From: Bradyrhizobium sp. Gha
GTDB lineage: Bacteria > Pseudomonadota > Alphaproteobacteria > Rhizobiales > Xanthobacteraceae
Assembly: GCF_900113735.1 (NCBI RefSeq)
Contig: NZ_FOQM01000007.1
Coordinates: forward strand, 124,001-188,000
Length of the DNA: 64,000 nt
Reading direction: 5' to 3'
The position numbers and the translations under genes were made by a program. Numbering within the stretch: the stretch's first letter is position 1; each line of letters begins with the position of its first letter. Of the stretch, positions 27,711 to 36,220 are shown piece by piece. The notes under the pieces were generated by a model. The model was given only the letters and a program-made list of their open reading frames with translations, was not told the origin of the DNA and did no database searches.

Positions 27711-27726
27711 TTAATGCGGGGTTAAT
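27711..27726 (-). promoter_or_regulatory. CtrA-type box upstream of the lytic transglycosylase
   Basis: On the minus strand the sequence reads TTAACCCCGCATTAAC, an exact match to TTAA-N7-TTAAC, the CtrA consensus of Alphaproteobacteria. It is 82 bases upstream of the start codon at 27629, a usual distance for a CtrA-activated promoter. Confidence 0.6.
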
Positions 27727-27768
27727 TCGGCGACCGCCGTCATTCCGGGGGCTTGCCGCAGCTGCGAG

Positions 27769-28191
27769 CTATTTCTTGTAGACCGCGTTCGGATCGAACA
27801 GCCTGCCAGCATCGACGAAGACGAGCTTCGACCCGCCGCCCTCGGCCTCGACCTTGCGATAGAAACAGGACCGACGGCCGGTGTGGCAGGCCGCGCCGAT
27901 CTGCTCGACGCGAATCCAGACGGCGTCCTGGTCGCAATCGGTGCGTATCTCGACCACGCGCTGGGTCTGACCCGAGGTCTCACCTTTTCGCCACAAGGCG
28001 TTGCGCGAGCGGCTGAAGTACCAGGCTTCGCCGGTTGCAATGGTGTTACGGAGCGCCTCGTCGTTCATGTGGGCGACCATGAGCACGTCACCGGTGACGA
28101 TGTCGGTCGCCACACAGGTCACGAGGCCGCTGGCATCGAACTTTGGAAGGAAGGTGAGACCTTCCTCGATCTCATGAGAGTGGGCGGACAC
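27769..28191 (-). CDS. hisI: Phosphoribosyl-AMP cyclohydrolase
   Basis: A 140-residue HisI enzyme for the third step of histidine synthesis, hydrolysing the adenine ring of phosphoribosyl-AMP. Key blocks are [38 protein letters not shown], the zinc/metal site [26 protein letters not shown]. The length is normal for the stand-alone (non-HisIE) form. The start is GTG at 28191. It follows folE by 27 bases on the same strand, an arrangement I recall from other Bradyrhizobiaceae. Confidence 0.95.
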   Translation of the reverse strand: MSAHSHEIEEGLTFLPKFDASGLVTCVATDIVTGDVLMVAHMNDEALRNTIATGEAWYFSRSRNALWRKGETSGQTQRVVEIRTDCDQDAVWIRVEQIGAACHTGRRSCFYRKVEAEGGGSKLVFVDAGRLFDPNAVYKK

Positions 28192-28218
28192 GACAAATCT
28201 CGCCGGTTATTCGCGAGG

Positions 28219-28911
28219 TCAGCGCGTCAGGCCTCGCACCATGGACAGGAAACGGGCCTGCTCCGCGGGATTGTCGCGGAACATGCCGGTGTAGCGGCTG
28301 GTGAAGGTCGAGGCGCCATGCTTGGCGACGCCGCGTACCGACATGCAGGTATGCTCGGCCTCGATCAGGACGGCAACGCCGCGGGGCTTCAGGATCTCGT
28401 CGATCGCGGCGGCGATCTGCGCCGTCAGATGCTCCTGGGTCTGGAGTCGGCGGGCGAAGATGTCGGTCAGGCGCGCCAGCTTCGACAGACCGACAACACG
28501 TTCGACCGGCGTGTAGGCAATGTGCGCCTTGCCGTAGAACGGCATCATGTGATGCTCGCATTGCGACGTGAATTCGATGTCGCGGACCAGCACGAAGTCA
28601 TCATAGCCGGCGGTCTCGCCGAAGGTGCGATCGAGCACCTCGGCCGGGCACTGGTGGTAGCCCTGATAGAGCTCGTCGAAAGCCTCGACCACGCGGCGCG
28701 GCGTATCGAGCAGGCCCTCCCGCCCGGTGTTCTCGCCGATATAAGCGAGCAGCGTCTTCACGGCGGCTTCCGCCTCGGCACGCGCGGGGCGCGGCTGGTC
28801 GGCGCGGACGGCGGCCGCGAGGAACTCGGACGGATCAAGCTCGGGCGGGCGGCTCTCGGGCTGCCGGTCGGAGGGCTTGCCGGGGCGGATGGATTTGATT
28901 GCAGCGTCCAT
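28219..28911 (-). CDS. folE: GTP cyclohydrolase I
   Basis: A 230-residue GTP cyclohydrolase I, first enzyme of tetrahydrofolate and pterin synthesis. Zinc ligands lie in [16 protein letters not shown] and [12 protein letters not shown]; the GTP-binding [10 protein letters not shown] and the tail [12 protein letters not shown] are present. An N-terminal extension of about 45 residues is rich in Pro and charged residues. The ATG at 28911, preceded by GGAGTAGAC, was chosen over 28968. It heads a folE-hisI operon, divergent from the NifU-like gene. Confidence 0.95.
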   Translation of the reverse strand: MDAAIKSIRPGKPSDRQPESRPPELDPSEFLAAAVRADQPRPARAEAEAAVKTLLAYIGENTGREGLLDTPRRVVEAFDELYQGYHQCPAEVLDRTFGETAGYDDFVLVRDIEFTSQCEHHMMPFYGKAHIAYTPVERVVGLSKLARLTDIFARRLQTQEHLTAQIAAAIDEILKPRGVAVLIEAEHTCMSVRGVAKHGASTFTSRYTGMFRDNPAEQARFLSMVRGLTR

Positions 28912-29157
28912 GTCTACTCCGTTCGACGGCCTTACGGCCGGAGTGTCACCGGCAGACGGGGCGGACAACCGCCGGGCGCCTGAAGAGAACAGTTATTTGG
29001 CGAAAGGGGGGTCCCCTGGCAAGGACGCCGGCAGCGCAGATCTGGATCACCCACCGACGCACCGCCGGACTGTTTTTCCGCCAGTTCCGACCCTATATAA
29101 GACCCTGGACGGCCCCCGCCAAGGCCGATCCGACAGGTAAGTGTTGGGCGCCGTCAC

Positions 29158-29613
29158 ATGCTGAACGACATCTATAACAAGCGGATCATTGAGCTGGCCG
29201 GTAATATTCCGCGCCTCGGACGGCTGGCGAACGCCGATGCCACCGCCACCGCCCACTCCAAACTGTGCGGTTCAACGGTGAAGATCGACCTCAAAATGGA
29301 TGGCGACACCGTCACCGATTTCGCACACGACGTAAAGGCCTGCGCGCTCGGCCAGGCCTCTTCATCCATCATGGCAAGTCATGTGGTCGGCTCGACTGCG
29401 AGCGAACTCCGTGAGTTACGCGAAACCGTTCGCAAGATGCTGAAGGAGAATGGTGCGCCTCCTCAAGGCAAATGGGAAGACATCAAGTTCCTCGAGCCGG
29501 TCCGCGACTACAAGGCGCGCCACGCCTCGACGCTCCTGACCTTCGATGCCGTGGTGGATGCGATCGGTCAGATCGAGGCCAAGGCGAAGCAGCCGGCCCC
29601 TGCCCAGGACTAA
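29158..29613 (+). CDS. NifU/IscU-like iron-sulfur scaffold family protein lacking third Cys
   Basis: A 151-residue protein with the NifU N-terminal fold. Two of the three cluster cysteines are visible, C37 in SKLCGSTVKI and C62 in VKACALGQASSSIM. The third position, in YKARHASTLLTF, is alanine (A123) where IscU/SufU have cysteine. It may therefore bind clusters differently, use another ligand, or act as a partner rather than a scaffold. The last 10 residues are Ala/Pro-rich. It is divergent from folE and I recall this neighbourhood as conserved in the lineage. Confidence 0.88.
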   Translation: MLNDIYNKRIIELAGNIPRLGRLANADATATAHSKLCGSTVKIDLKMDGDTVTDFAHDVKACALGQASSSIMASHVVGSTASELRELRETVRKMLKENGAPPQGKWEDIKFLEPVRDYKARHASTLLTFDAVVDAIGQIEAKAKQPAPAQD

Positions 29614-29629
29614 AGCGAGGCTGAAGCTC

Positions 29630-30520
29630 TTACTTCTGCGGCGCCGCCGCTGGTGCCGCCACGCCACCGGTCGGGACCATGGCTTCCGCCGTTTGGGTGG
29701 ACTTTGCGGGCTGCGGCTCCCCGCCGAACCTCGCCTGCGTCTTCGGCGCAAGCTCGGCAATCGCAGGCGTTGTGACGTCCACATGCGGCAACACGTCGGT
29801 CACGAGGTTCGTCGTCACGAGATTGGTCAGCTTCAACTCGGCAGTGTCGAGCTCGTGCAGATCCTCCCACGGCGGCACGTTGAGCGCCAGCGACAGCAGG
29901 TCTCCCGCTCCGCCCATGTCGAAGGTGTATTTGGCGAGCCGGCCGATATCGCGTTCCACGATCATCAAATCCTGCGCGCTGTAGCTCGCTGCCTTGGCGT
30001 CGTCGGCGCGGTCACCCATCCAGATCTGATGGACGCGGACATGGGCCGCATCAGGCACATAGCGCTTCTTGCCGGCCAGCAGCAGGAACACGCACATGGA
30101 TTCGCAATAGGCTTCCGAGGCGACGGCGGGGCGGACGCCCGGCCCACTCTTCTGCGTGATGCCGACTGTGGTGAGAAGGCCGAGATTGCGGAAGCGCCGG
30201 CCGAGCGTGATCGCGTCGTTGACGGAACCGCCGCTGGAGTCGAGGACAACCGTCGCGCCGCCGAGCTGGCGTCCGCGGGCAAAGTCGTCGAAATCCTTCG
30301 GCGTATCTGCGGTGATGATGCCGACCGCGCTAACCCAGCCCCGGCAATTGGGCTCGCAGGCAACCCAGCCAAACTTCATCGGCAGCTTGCGCTCTTCGAG
30401 CGTGGCGCCCGCGCTGGCCGAGGAACCGAAGGTCGCGGCGGCGCTTGCCAACACGACACCACAGGCGGCGGTTCCAACCAGCAACCAGCCCCGAAGATTG
30501 AGCGACTTCAGAAGTTTCAA
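29630..30520 (-). CDS. Periplasmic ClpP-like (crotonase-fold) protein
   Basis: About 296 residues from a TTG at 30520, which has AAGGGA five bases upstream; the frame extends to a GTG at 30568. A signal or anchor segment (GWLLVGTAACGVVLASAAAT) is followed by a ClpP/SppA-like core: GGATVVLDSSGGSVNDAITL, then SEAYCESMCVFLLLAGKKRY with a serine at the nucleophile position, and AHVRVHQIWMG with histidine. I recall this as the COG3904 type of predicted periplasmic protein. Protease activity is not proven for the group. The C-terminus is Pro/Ala-rich. Confidence 0.8.
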   Translation of the reverse strand: MKLLKSLNLRGWLLVGTAACGVVLASAAATFGSSASAGATLEERKLPMKFGWVACEPNCRGWVSAVGIITADTPKDFDDFARGRQLGGATVVLDSSGGSVNDAITLGRRFRNLGLLTTVGITQKSGPGVRPAVASEAYCESMCVFLLLAGKKRYVPDAAHVRVHQIWMGDRADDAKAASYSAQDLMIVERDIGRLAKYTFDMGGAGDLLSLALNVPPWEDLHELDTAELKLTNLVTTNLVTDVLPHVDVTTPAIAELAPKTQARFGGEPQPAKSTQTAEAMVPTGGVAAPAAAPQK

Positions 30521-30761
30521 AATGATCCCTTCCCCAAGCCCATTGGCGCGACTATCCCCGCTTCGCACTCGATGAGTCGATCATACAGTCGTATGTTTTC
30601 ATGACTGTCCTAAAAAGGGTATCCGGGGGAATACAGCTCGTCCACAGAGTCTTGCTGCACTGCTCCCAAAAAGCATGCAAAATATGGCGCAGAAACAACA
30701 GCTTGCTGTTCCCTGCGCCGGAACCGTGCAACACCTCGCACAGAATGTCGGCAGAGCGCCC

Positions 30762-31100
30762 ATGAAGCACTCAACCTGCGAGCAATGTTCCGCTCCTCTG
30801 GTCGGAGCACTGCGACTGCCGCGCAGATTCGGTCGCGCGTTGATCTGGCTCTACCGGCACACGCTGTCGCCGCTGGTCGGCTACAACTGCCGCCATCTGC
30901 CAACGTGCTCCGTGTACGGCGATGAGGCGATCGAACGGTTCGGACTATGGGCGGGTGGCTGGATGACGCTCGCGCGCCTGTTGCGCTGTAATCCGTTCGG
31001 CACCTCGGGCATCGACAACGTGCCACTCGCCGCACCGCAAAGCGCGCGCTGGTACCTTCCGTGGCGTTATGGGCGCTGGCGCGGCGTCAATGCCGTCTAA
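30762..31100 (+). CDS. yidD: Membrane protein insertion efficiency factor
   Basis: A 112-residue YidD protein, thought to help YidC insert inner-membrane proteins. The family core is complete: ALIWLYRHTLSPLVGYNCRH, LPTCSVYGDEAIERFG, and ARLLRCNPFGTSGIDNVP. The N-terminus is extended by about 20 residues with a CEQC motif. The ATG at 30762 was chosen; an upstream in-frame ATG at 30675 is possible but lacks a ribosome site. Here it stands away from rpmH/rnpA/yidC, as is usual in this lineage. Confidence 0.92.
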   Translation: MKHSTCEQCSAPLVGALRLPRRFGRALIWLYRHTLSPLVGYNCRHLPTCSVYGDEAIERFGLWAGGWMTLARLLRCNPFGTSGIDNVPLAAPQSARWYLPWRYGRWRGVNAV

Positions 31101-31155
31101 CGTTGCTGCAGTGCTTTGCGCATCGCTGCCCCGAGCGGAACAGGAACTACCACCT

Positions 31156-31196
31156 CGCATTGTTGTGATGCTCCCACGGGAGGAAACAACAATGCG
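31156..31196 (+). promoter_or_regulatory. RBS/start-sequestering hairpin (ROSE-like candidate)
   Basis: CGCATTGTTGT (31156-31166) pairs perfectly with ACAACAATGCG (31186-31196), the latter containing the ATG of the next gene. Inside, CTCCC (31171-31175) pairs with GGGAG (31178-31182), the ribosome binding site. Both translation signals are buried in one stem, as in RNA thermometers such as ROSE elements, which are characteristic of Bradyrhizobium. Confidence 0.5.
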
Positions 31197-31404
31197 CTGG
31201 AAAATCAGCCCTCATTTTCACTTCAGGCCTGGTTCACATCCCAGTTTTAATCCAAGGGACCACGATCCCAGGACGGTCGACATGCTCGCGATCATCGCGC
31301 TGCTGGTCCTCGTCGTCGGCTCTGGATGGTATCTGGCCTCAAGCCTTGCCACGCCGCCAAGCACGACAGCGTTCATCGTGCCGAGCCAGAGCGTGCACTG
31401 GTAG
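31192..31404 (+). CDS. Small single-span membrane protein
   Basis: A 70-residue protein: a basic, His-containing N-terminus (MRWKISPHFHFRPGSHPSF), then one strong membrane helix (MLAIIALLVLVVGSGWYLAS), then a short tail ending SQSVHW. An N-in orientation is expected from the charges. GGGAGG lies 8 bases before the ATG but sits in a hairpin. It follows yidD by 91 bases and its stop abuts the convergent 31405 gene. The function is unknown. Confidence 0.75.
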   Translation: MRWKISPHFHFRPGSHPSFNPRDHDPRTVDMLAIIALLVLVVGSGWYLASSLATPPSTTAFIVPSQSVHW

Positions 31405-32619
31405 CTAGCGGAACCAGAAGAAACGTCCCGGCGGCGGCGGGATCGGCTCGGGCGGACGCGGTCGCCTGGGCCGCGCCGGCTTCGGCGCCGGTTCAGTTGA
31501 CGAGGCCGTCTCCGCAGCAGGTGCAGCCTCATTCCCCGCAATTTTCACCGACAGCAGCAGATTCGACTCGTGCATTCGCCAGCGATAACCGACGCCGAAA
31601 TCGATCGGCTGGGCGCCCACGAACAGTTCGGCATAACGCTCCTGATAGCGGCCGGGGAATTCGTTGATCGGCCCCAGATAGCGGCCGAACGGGAAGAAAC
31701 GCCATTGCCGCGGATTGTAATTGGCGAGCGGAATGCCGGAATCGTCCTGGATGATGGTCGCGCTGTTGGCGAGCAGCCAGTCGCGGGCAACGCTGAAATT
31801 GCCCGCGTGCAGGAGATACGACGCGCTCTTGAGCAGGCTGTTGCCGGGCCCGAGCGTCTCGCAGAATTTCAGGAAGCCGGCGGCACGCGCGCCGGAATTG
31901 GAAAGATCGGTCGAGAAATAATACAGCGTTCGCGCCTCGCCGTCGGGACCTGCGAAGGTGATGCGGACGCCCCGCGTGGCGTTCGGCCCCGGATTGTCGT
32001 TACCGGTATGCACCCCGCCCTTGTCATCGAGCGCAACCATCTCGACATTGCGGATCGTTTTGCCGGAGCGCGCCAGGAAGACGTAGAGGATCGGCAAGGT
32101 GCCGTTGACCTGGTTGCTGTGCAGGTCGACCTTCATCTGCTTGGTGATGAAGAAGGAGAAACTCAGGATCGAGCCGAGCGAACGCTCGACGTTGTAGAGC
32201 GCGGCGTCAACCGAGCCGCGCGACAGCTTCGTCGGATCGGGTACCGCGCCAACCGGCTCCAGCGCACCGAGCACATAGGTACTGGCCTTGGAGTAGAAGG
32301 CGTTGGCGTAAAGGAAATCCGGGCCGCTGAAAAAATAGAACATGGTCGGCCGCGGGGCGGCGAGATTGACGTCCGACCAGCTCCGGATCTTCGATAGCTG
32401 CCGCTGCTCGAGCTGGGCGAAGGCGCCGTCGAAGAATTTTGCGTGATGCTGCCAGGACGGATCCCTGGTGAGCGCCACCAGCGGCGAGTCCGCCGAAGGC
32501 TGCATGCCTGCGAGGAAGCGCGCGGTATCGTCGAAAGTAACCTCCGCCGCGCGCACGGACGAGATGGCCGCAGCCACAAGGGCGAGACCGACGGCCGCAA
32601 TTCTCATGTGTCGAAGCAT
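31405..32619 (-). CDS. Secreted protein of unknown function (permease partner)
   Basis: A 404-residue precursor, signal peptide RIAAVGLALVAAAISSVRAA. The mature part has RSWSDVNLAAPRPTMFYFFS, GPDFLYANAFYSKASTYVLG, DARTLYYFSTDLSNSG-like segments and a Pro-rich tail (PRRPRPPEPIPPPP). No catalytic motif is recognised. The two-base gap to the stop of the upstream APC permease gene shows tight translational coupling. The start could be 32619 or the ATG at 32607. The same frame stays open upstream through the permease gene, but that extension is a shadow. Confidence 0.8.
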   Translation of the reverse strand: MLRHMRIAAVGLALVAAAISSVRAAEVTFDDTARFLAGMQPSADSPLVALTRDPSWQHHAKFFDGAFAQLEQRQLSKIRSWSDVNLAAPRPTMFYFFSGPDFLYANAFYSKASTYVLGALEPVGAVPDPTKLSRGSVDAALYNVERSLGSILSFSFFITKQMKVDLHSNQVNGTLPILYVFLARSGKTIRNVEMVALDDKGGVHTGNDNPGPNATRGVRITFAGPDGEARTLYYFSTDLSNSGARAAGFLKFCETLGPGNSLLKSASYLLHAGNFSVARDWLLANSATIIQDDSGIPLANYNPRQWRFFPFGRYLGPINEFPGRYQERYAELFVGAQPIDFGVGYRWRMHESNLLLSVKIAGNEAAPAAETASSTEPAPKPARPRRPRPPEPIPPPPGRFFWFR

Positions 32620-32621
32620 GT

Positions 32622-33986
32622 CTATTCGCGCTGGCCTGACGTGGCAGCGGCGACCGGCCGCCTGCGGAAAACAGCATAAATCAACAGGCCCGCGAGCATG
32701 ACGAGCATCCCCGACAGCGACTGCACGGGCCGTTCGGTCAACAGGTAGTACATCATGGACGCGGTCACGAGCAGGAAAATGAGCGGTGTGAACGGGTATC
32801 CCCAGGCGCGATACGGCCTTGGCAAATCGGGATCGGTGATGCGCAGCTTGATGACACCCGCCACCGTGAAGAACGAGCAGAACAGCAGGGCGAACTGGAT
32901 GAAGTCGAGCACCGCCTCGAAGCTGCGCGTGAACAGCAGGAGATTGGCGACCGCGAGCTGAAACAGGATGGCGTAAGCCGGCGCGCCGCTCACCGACCGC
33001 TTCGAGAACACGCGCAGTGCCGGGATGTCCTCGCCCATCGTCATCATCACGCGCGGGCCGATCCACATCATCGCGCTGATCGAGGAAATCAGCCCGACAC
33101 AGATCATCGCACCGACGATCCGACCACCGAGAGGTCCGAAGATGGTGCTGCCGGCCACGCTCGCGACGTCGAGCTGGCCGGCCAGCGCGCTGATCGGCGT
33201 CGCGTAGAGGAAGACCGCGTTGAGCGCGACATACAGCACCAGCACGATCAGCGTGCCCGCGAGCAACGCACGCGGCAGGCTCTGCTGCGGCGTATTCATT
33301 TCGCCGATGATGTAGGTCGCGGCATTCCAGCCCGAGAACGAGTACATCACGAAGACGAGCCCGATCGCGAACGGCGCACTCACGATATGGGCGAGATCGC
33401 CCGCCTGCGGCGCAAACGAGATCGGCTGCGGCGTACCGATGACGAAGCCGGCAACGAGGAAAGCGACGATCAGCACGACCTTGAGGATGGTCGAGATCAA
33501 CTGAAAGGTCGAAGAGTGCCTGACGCCGGTCAACTGCACGATCGAGACCAGCCACACCACGCCGATCGCGAGCGGGATCGGCGGCAGACCTGGCATGACG
33601 GACTTGGCGTATTCGCCGAAGGCCATGGCGGCCAACGCCACCGGTGCCGCAAAGCCCACCGTCGCCGAGACCCATCCGGCGAGAAAGCCGAAGGCGGGAT
33701 GATAGGCGCGGCCGAGGAAGTTGTATTCTCCGCTCGAACGGGGAAACATCGCGCCCAACTCGCTGTAGGAAAAAACGCCGCACAGCGCGACAATGCCGCC
33801 GACGGTCCACAACGCCAGGATCGAGAAGCCCGAGGGAATGTCCTTGACCTGAAAGCCGAGGCTCGTGAAGACGCCGACACCGATCATGTCGGCAACGACG
33901 ATCGCGGTCGCGACCAGAACGGAAACCCCGGAGCCGCCTCCCAGCCGCCCGGTCCAGGGCACGGTTCCCACATCTGATGCCGTCAT
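32622..33986 (-). CDS. APC-family amino acid permease
   Basis: A 454-residue inner-membrane transporter with 12 predicted helices. The first helix has the unwound substrate site motif VVADMIGVGVFTSLGF (GxG region), and SFSGWNAATYIIGEMNTPQQ matches the conserved helix 6 area of APC amino acid antiporters/permeases. It would move an amino acid or amine by proton symport or exchange. AAGGACCCCG precedes the ATG. It is the first gene of a two-gene unit with the secreted 31405 protein. Confidence 0.92.
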   Translation of the reverse strand: MTASDVGTVPWTGRLGGGSGVSVLVATAIVVADMIGVGVFTSLGFQVKDIPSGFSILALWTVGGIVALCGVFSYSELGAMFPRSSGEYNFLGRAYHPAFGFLAGWVSATVGFAAPVALAAMAFGEYAKSVMPGLPPIPLAIGVVWLVSIVQLTGVRHSSTFQLISTILKVVLIVAFLVAGFVIGTPQPISFAPQAGDLAHIVSAPFAIGLVFVMYSFSGWNAATYIIGEMNTPQQSLPRALLAGTLIVLVLYVALNAVFLYATPISALAGQLDVASVAGSTIFGPLGGRIVGAMICVGLISSISAMMWIGPRVMMTMGEDIPALRVFSKRSVSGAPAYAILFQLAVANLLLFTRSFEAVLDFIQFALLFCSFFTVAGVIKLRITDPDLPRPYRAWGYPFTPLIFLLVTASMMYYLLTERPVQSLSGMLVMLAGLLIYAVFRRRPVAAATSGQRE

Positions 33987-34349
33987 CGGGGTCCTTAAGC
34001 CTCAGGCGTCGCGCCTCGTGGAGGCATCGTGCAGATCGGTCCAGTCAATTCAAGCAGGGTTAACAAGGGTTAAATGAGGCGATCAAGATAGGTAATTAGT
34101 TACCTTCGGCGCCACTTTCAGGACAATAGATCCTTGTCTTCAGCGGAGATGTGTCCGGCCTTCCCACAATCGCGACACGATTGCGTGGTCTTTTGACCGT
34201 TCCGGATGTGGGGAAGTTTCTCCGGACACTTAACGTTGCCTAAACGCCAGTCGGTTCAATTGTCTTGATGATCGCCGATGGTTCGTGACTTGGGTCATGC
34301 TTGGGGTCATGGGTGGATGGTCGGGGCCGTTCCGAAATTGAAAGCAGAC
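33987..34349. other. Intergenic region between divergent genes
   Basis: About 360 bases holding both promoters. Visible structure: a short dyad CAATCG/CGATTG at 34167-34183, an 8-base inverted pair GTGTCCGG (34151-34158) and CCGGACAC (34222-34229), and a one-mismatch CtrA-type box TTAA-N7-TAAAC at 34230-34245. No RNA gene was recognised. The frame of the hydrolase gene is open from 34278, so part of this stretch could be coding. Confidence 0.45.
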
Positions 34350-35657
34350 ATGCGTGCTGACCGGACCAGGACGTCCGGCGTGCGCCGTCGTGCACTTCGG
34401 ATCGCCCTGATCTCAGGCTTGGTGCCGTCGTCGCTCACGCTGGTTCAATGTGGCCAGTCGCCCAATCCAGCTGCGCTGGCGGCGAGCTCGCAAGCCAATG
34501 TCCAGGTGGTTGCGAAGACGAGTCCGCAAGTCTCCGACCGACACGTCGCAAGCGGCGACACGTTCGACGATCGCTTTCCTGCTCCGCAGTTCGGGGAGCG
34601 ATTCCCTTCGGCGAGCGAGAGCTTCCTGCAACGGCAGATGTCGGACTTCTCCCCCAAGCGCGCCGTGCAGCAGCAGCCCCCGCAACAGGCGCCTTACAAG
34701 GTCGCCTCGCTCGCGCCGCAGGTCCCTTACCAGCGTCCGCCGCGCCAGGACCTCACAACGCTTGTCAGCATGAAATCGTCGGCCTTCCCCTATTTCGGCA
34801 ATAACCCCGCCTCCGACACGCCCTTCCTCAACATCTCCAAGGGGGACCGCCGCGGGCACCGCAGCTATTCCGGGCCCGTCTTCTGGCAGGACGAGACCTA
34901 CAACGACAGCCGCGTGCTGGTGCACGTCCCCGAACATTTCGATGTGCGCAAGCCTGGCGTGATCGTGGTGTTCTTCCACGGCAATGGCGCGACGCTCGAG
35001 CGCGACGTGCGCGACCGGCAGCTTGTGCCGCAGCAGATCACCGCGTCAGGGGCCAATGCCGTGCTGCTCGCACCGCAGATGGCCGTCGATGCCGCCGATT
35101 CCAGCGCCGGAAAGTTCTGGCAGCCTGGCGGCCTCAAGCGCTTCATGGACGAATCGGCCGATCACCTCGCGCAGCTGACCGGCGATCCCAACAGCGCGCG
35201 CGCCTTCGCCACCATGCCGATCGTGATCGTGGGCTACAGCGGCGGCTTCCTGCCGACCGCATGGAGCCTCGAGGTCGGCGGCATCAGCGATCGCGTCCGC
35301 GGCGTCGTGCTGCTCGATGCGGTCTACGGCGAAATGGACAAGTTCGCATCCTGGATCGAGAGCCACCGCTCGGACTTCTTCGTCAGCTCCTATACCCACT
35401 ACACCGCGCGGCGCGACCACGAGCTCATGAGCACGCTCAGGCAGAAGGGCATCAGCGTTTCCGAGGACATGGATGGACCGCTGCGCCCCGGCAGCGTCGT
35501 GTTCGTCGAGACCGGCGACGGCATCACCCACCGTGACTACGTCAATCGCGCCTGGACGCAATATCCGCTCAAGGACGTGCTGGTGAAGATGTCGGCAACG
35601 CCGGCACTCGCAGTGACGCGCGTCGCAGCCGCCGCATCACCGACATCGAGCCGCTAG
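34350..35657 (+). CDS. Exported alpha/beta hydrolase
   Basis: About 435 residues from the ATG at 34350; in-frame ATGs at 34278 and 34317 are alternatives. A basic leader (RRRALRIALISGLVPSSLTL) acts as a signal peptide. A disordered Gln/Pro-rich stretch of about 100 residues follows, then an alpha/beta hydrolase core with HGNGATLERD (oxyanion region) and the nucleophile elbow VIVGYSGGFLPTAWS. The family histidine is likely in the C-terminal TGDGITHRDYV. The substrate is unknown; the long linker suggests cell-envelope location. Confidence 0.82.
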   Translation: MRADRTRTSGVRRRALRIALISGLVPSSLTLVQCGQSPNPAALAASSQANVQVVAKTSPQVSDRHVASGDTFDDRFPAPQFGERFPSASESFLQRQMSDFSPKRAVQQQPPQQAPYKVASLAPQVPYQRPPRQDLTTLVSMKSSAFPYFGNNPASDTPFLNISKGDRRGHRSYSGPVFWQDETYNDSRVLVHVPEHFDVRKPGVIVVFFHGNGATLERDVRDRQLVPQQITASGANAVLLAPQMAVDAADSSAGKFWQPGGLKRFMDESADHLAQLTGDPNSARAFATMPIVIVGYSGGFLPTAWSLEVGGISDRVRGVVLLDAVYGEMDKFASWIESHRSDFFVSSYTHYTARRDHELMSTLRQKGISVSEDMDGPLRPGSVVFVETGDGITHRDYVNRAWTQYPLKDVLVKMSATPALAVTRVAAAASPTSSR

Positions 35658-35706
35658 CTGAGCGCCAACGACCGGGCACCCAGCTCTCGCTTTCATCTCT
35701 CGGCGG

Positions 35707-35740
35707 TTTCAGCTTTTGGGCAGTTTCAGTTTTTGGGCAG
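35707..35740. repeat. 17-base tandem duplication at the 3' end of a gene
   Basis: TTTCAGCTTTTGGGCAG (35707-35723) is repeated with one change as TTTCAGTTTTTGGGCAG (35724-35740). The stop codon of the 35726 gene lies in the second copy. Since 17 is not a multiple of three, the duplication moved the reading frame beyond that point. Confidence 0.8.
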
Positions 35741-36130
35741 TTTCGGAATGCTCTCGGCAAAACCGTTGAAGCAGGCCAGCCGCTCGTCCTCTTCCTTGAG
35801 GAAGCGGCAGTCGGAAACACCCTTGGCCTTCGGCGGCTTGGGCTTCGGCGTCGGCGGAAGCACCGCGTCGTAGCAATTGAGACGGTCCTTTGTGCCGTCG
35901 TCGGTATCTAGGCAGGCCTGGAGGCGCAGCGCGATCGACTGCGGCTTGCCTTTTGGCGCAGCGACAGCCGGTTTGGCTGCTGCTTCCTTGGTGCCGGCCT
36001 TGGTCCCCGCCTTGGTCCCTTTGGGCTTGACCTGCACCAGCGGCTTGTCCCCCACCATCGGTGGCGTGTCGGTTTGCGCAAACGCGGAGGCTGAATAGAG
36101 CACCGCGGCAACCGCCAGAATCATCCTCAT
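35726..36130 (-). CDS. Small secreted Cys-containing protein
   Basis: A 134-residue precursor with signal MRMILAVAAVLYSASAFAQ. The mature part has a Lys/Ala/Thr-rich linker (PKGTKAGTKAGTKEAAAKPA) and two related cysteine modules, LQACLDTDDGTKDRLNCYD and CRFLKEEDERLACFNGF, each of the C-x(n)-RL-x-C-[YF] form. This looks like an internal duplication forming two disulphides. The ATG at 36130 has GAGAG nine bases before it and is preferred over a TTG at 36139. The function is unknown. Confidence 0.75.
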   Translation of the reverse strand: MRMILAVAAVLYSASAFAQTDTPPMVGDKPLVQVKPKGTKAGTKAGTKEAAAKPAVAAPKGKPQSIALRLQACLDTDDGTKDRLNCYDAVLPPTPKPKPPKAKGVSDCRFLKEEDERLACFNGFAESIPKLPKN

Positions 36131-36220
36131 TTCAGTCAACTCTCTTTGGTCCCCGTGTCTGGCCTTCTAGCGCTCTCTCGCGCGGTTTGCCAAGCGTCTT
36201 GCGTTCGGGAAACACGGCCA

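Noticed and set aside
32620..33810. In-frame upstream extension of the 31405 gene through the permease gene
   Set aside because: It overlaps the permease in another frame of the same strand, is Arg-rich and has no motifs; the signal peptide at 32607-32619 gives a natural start.
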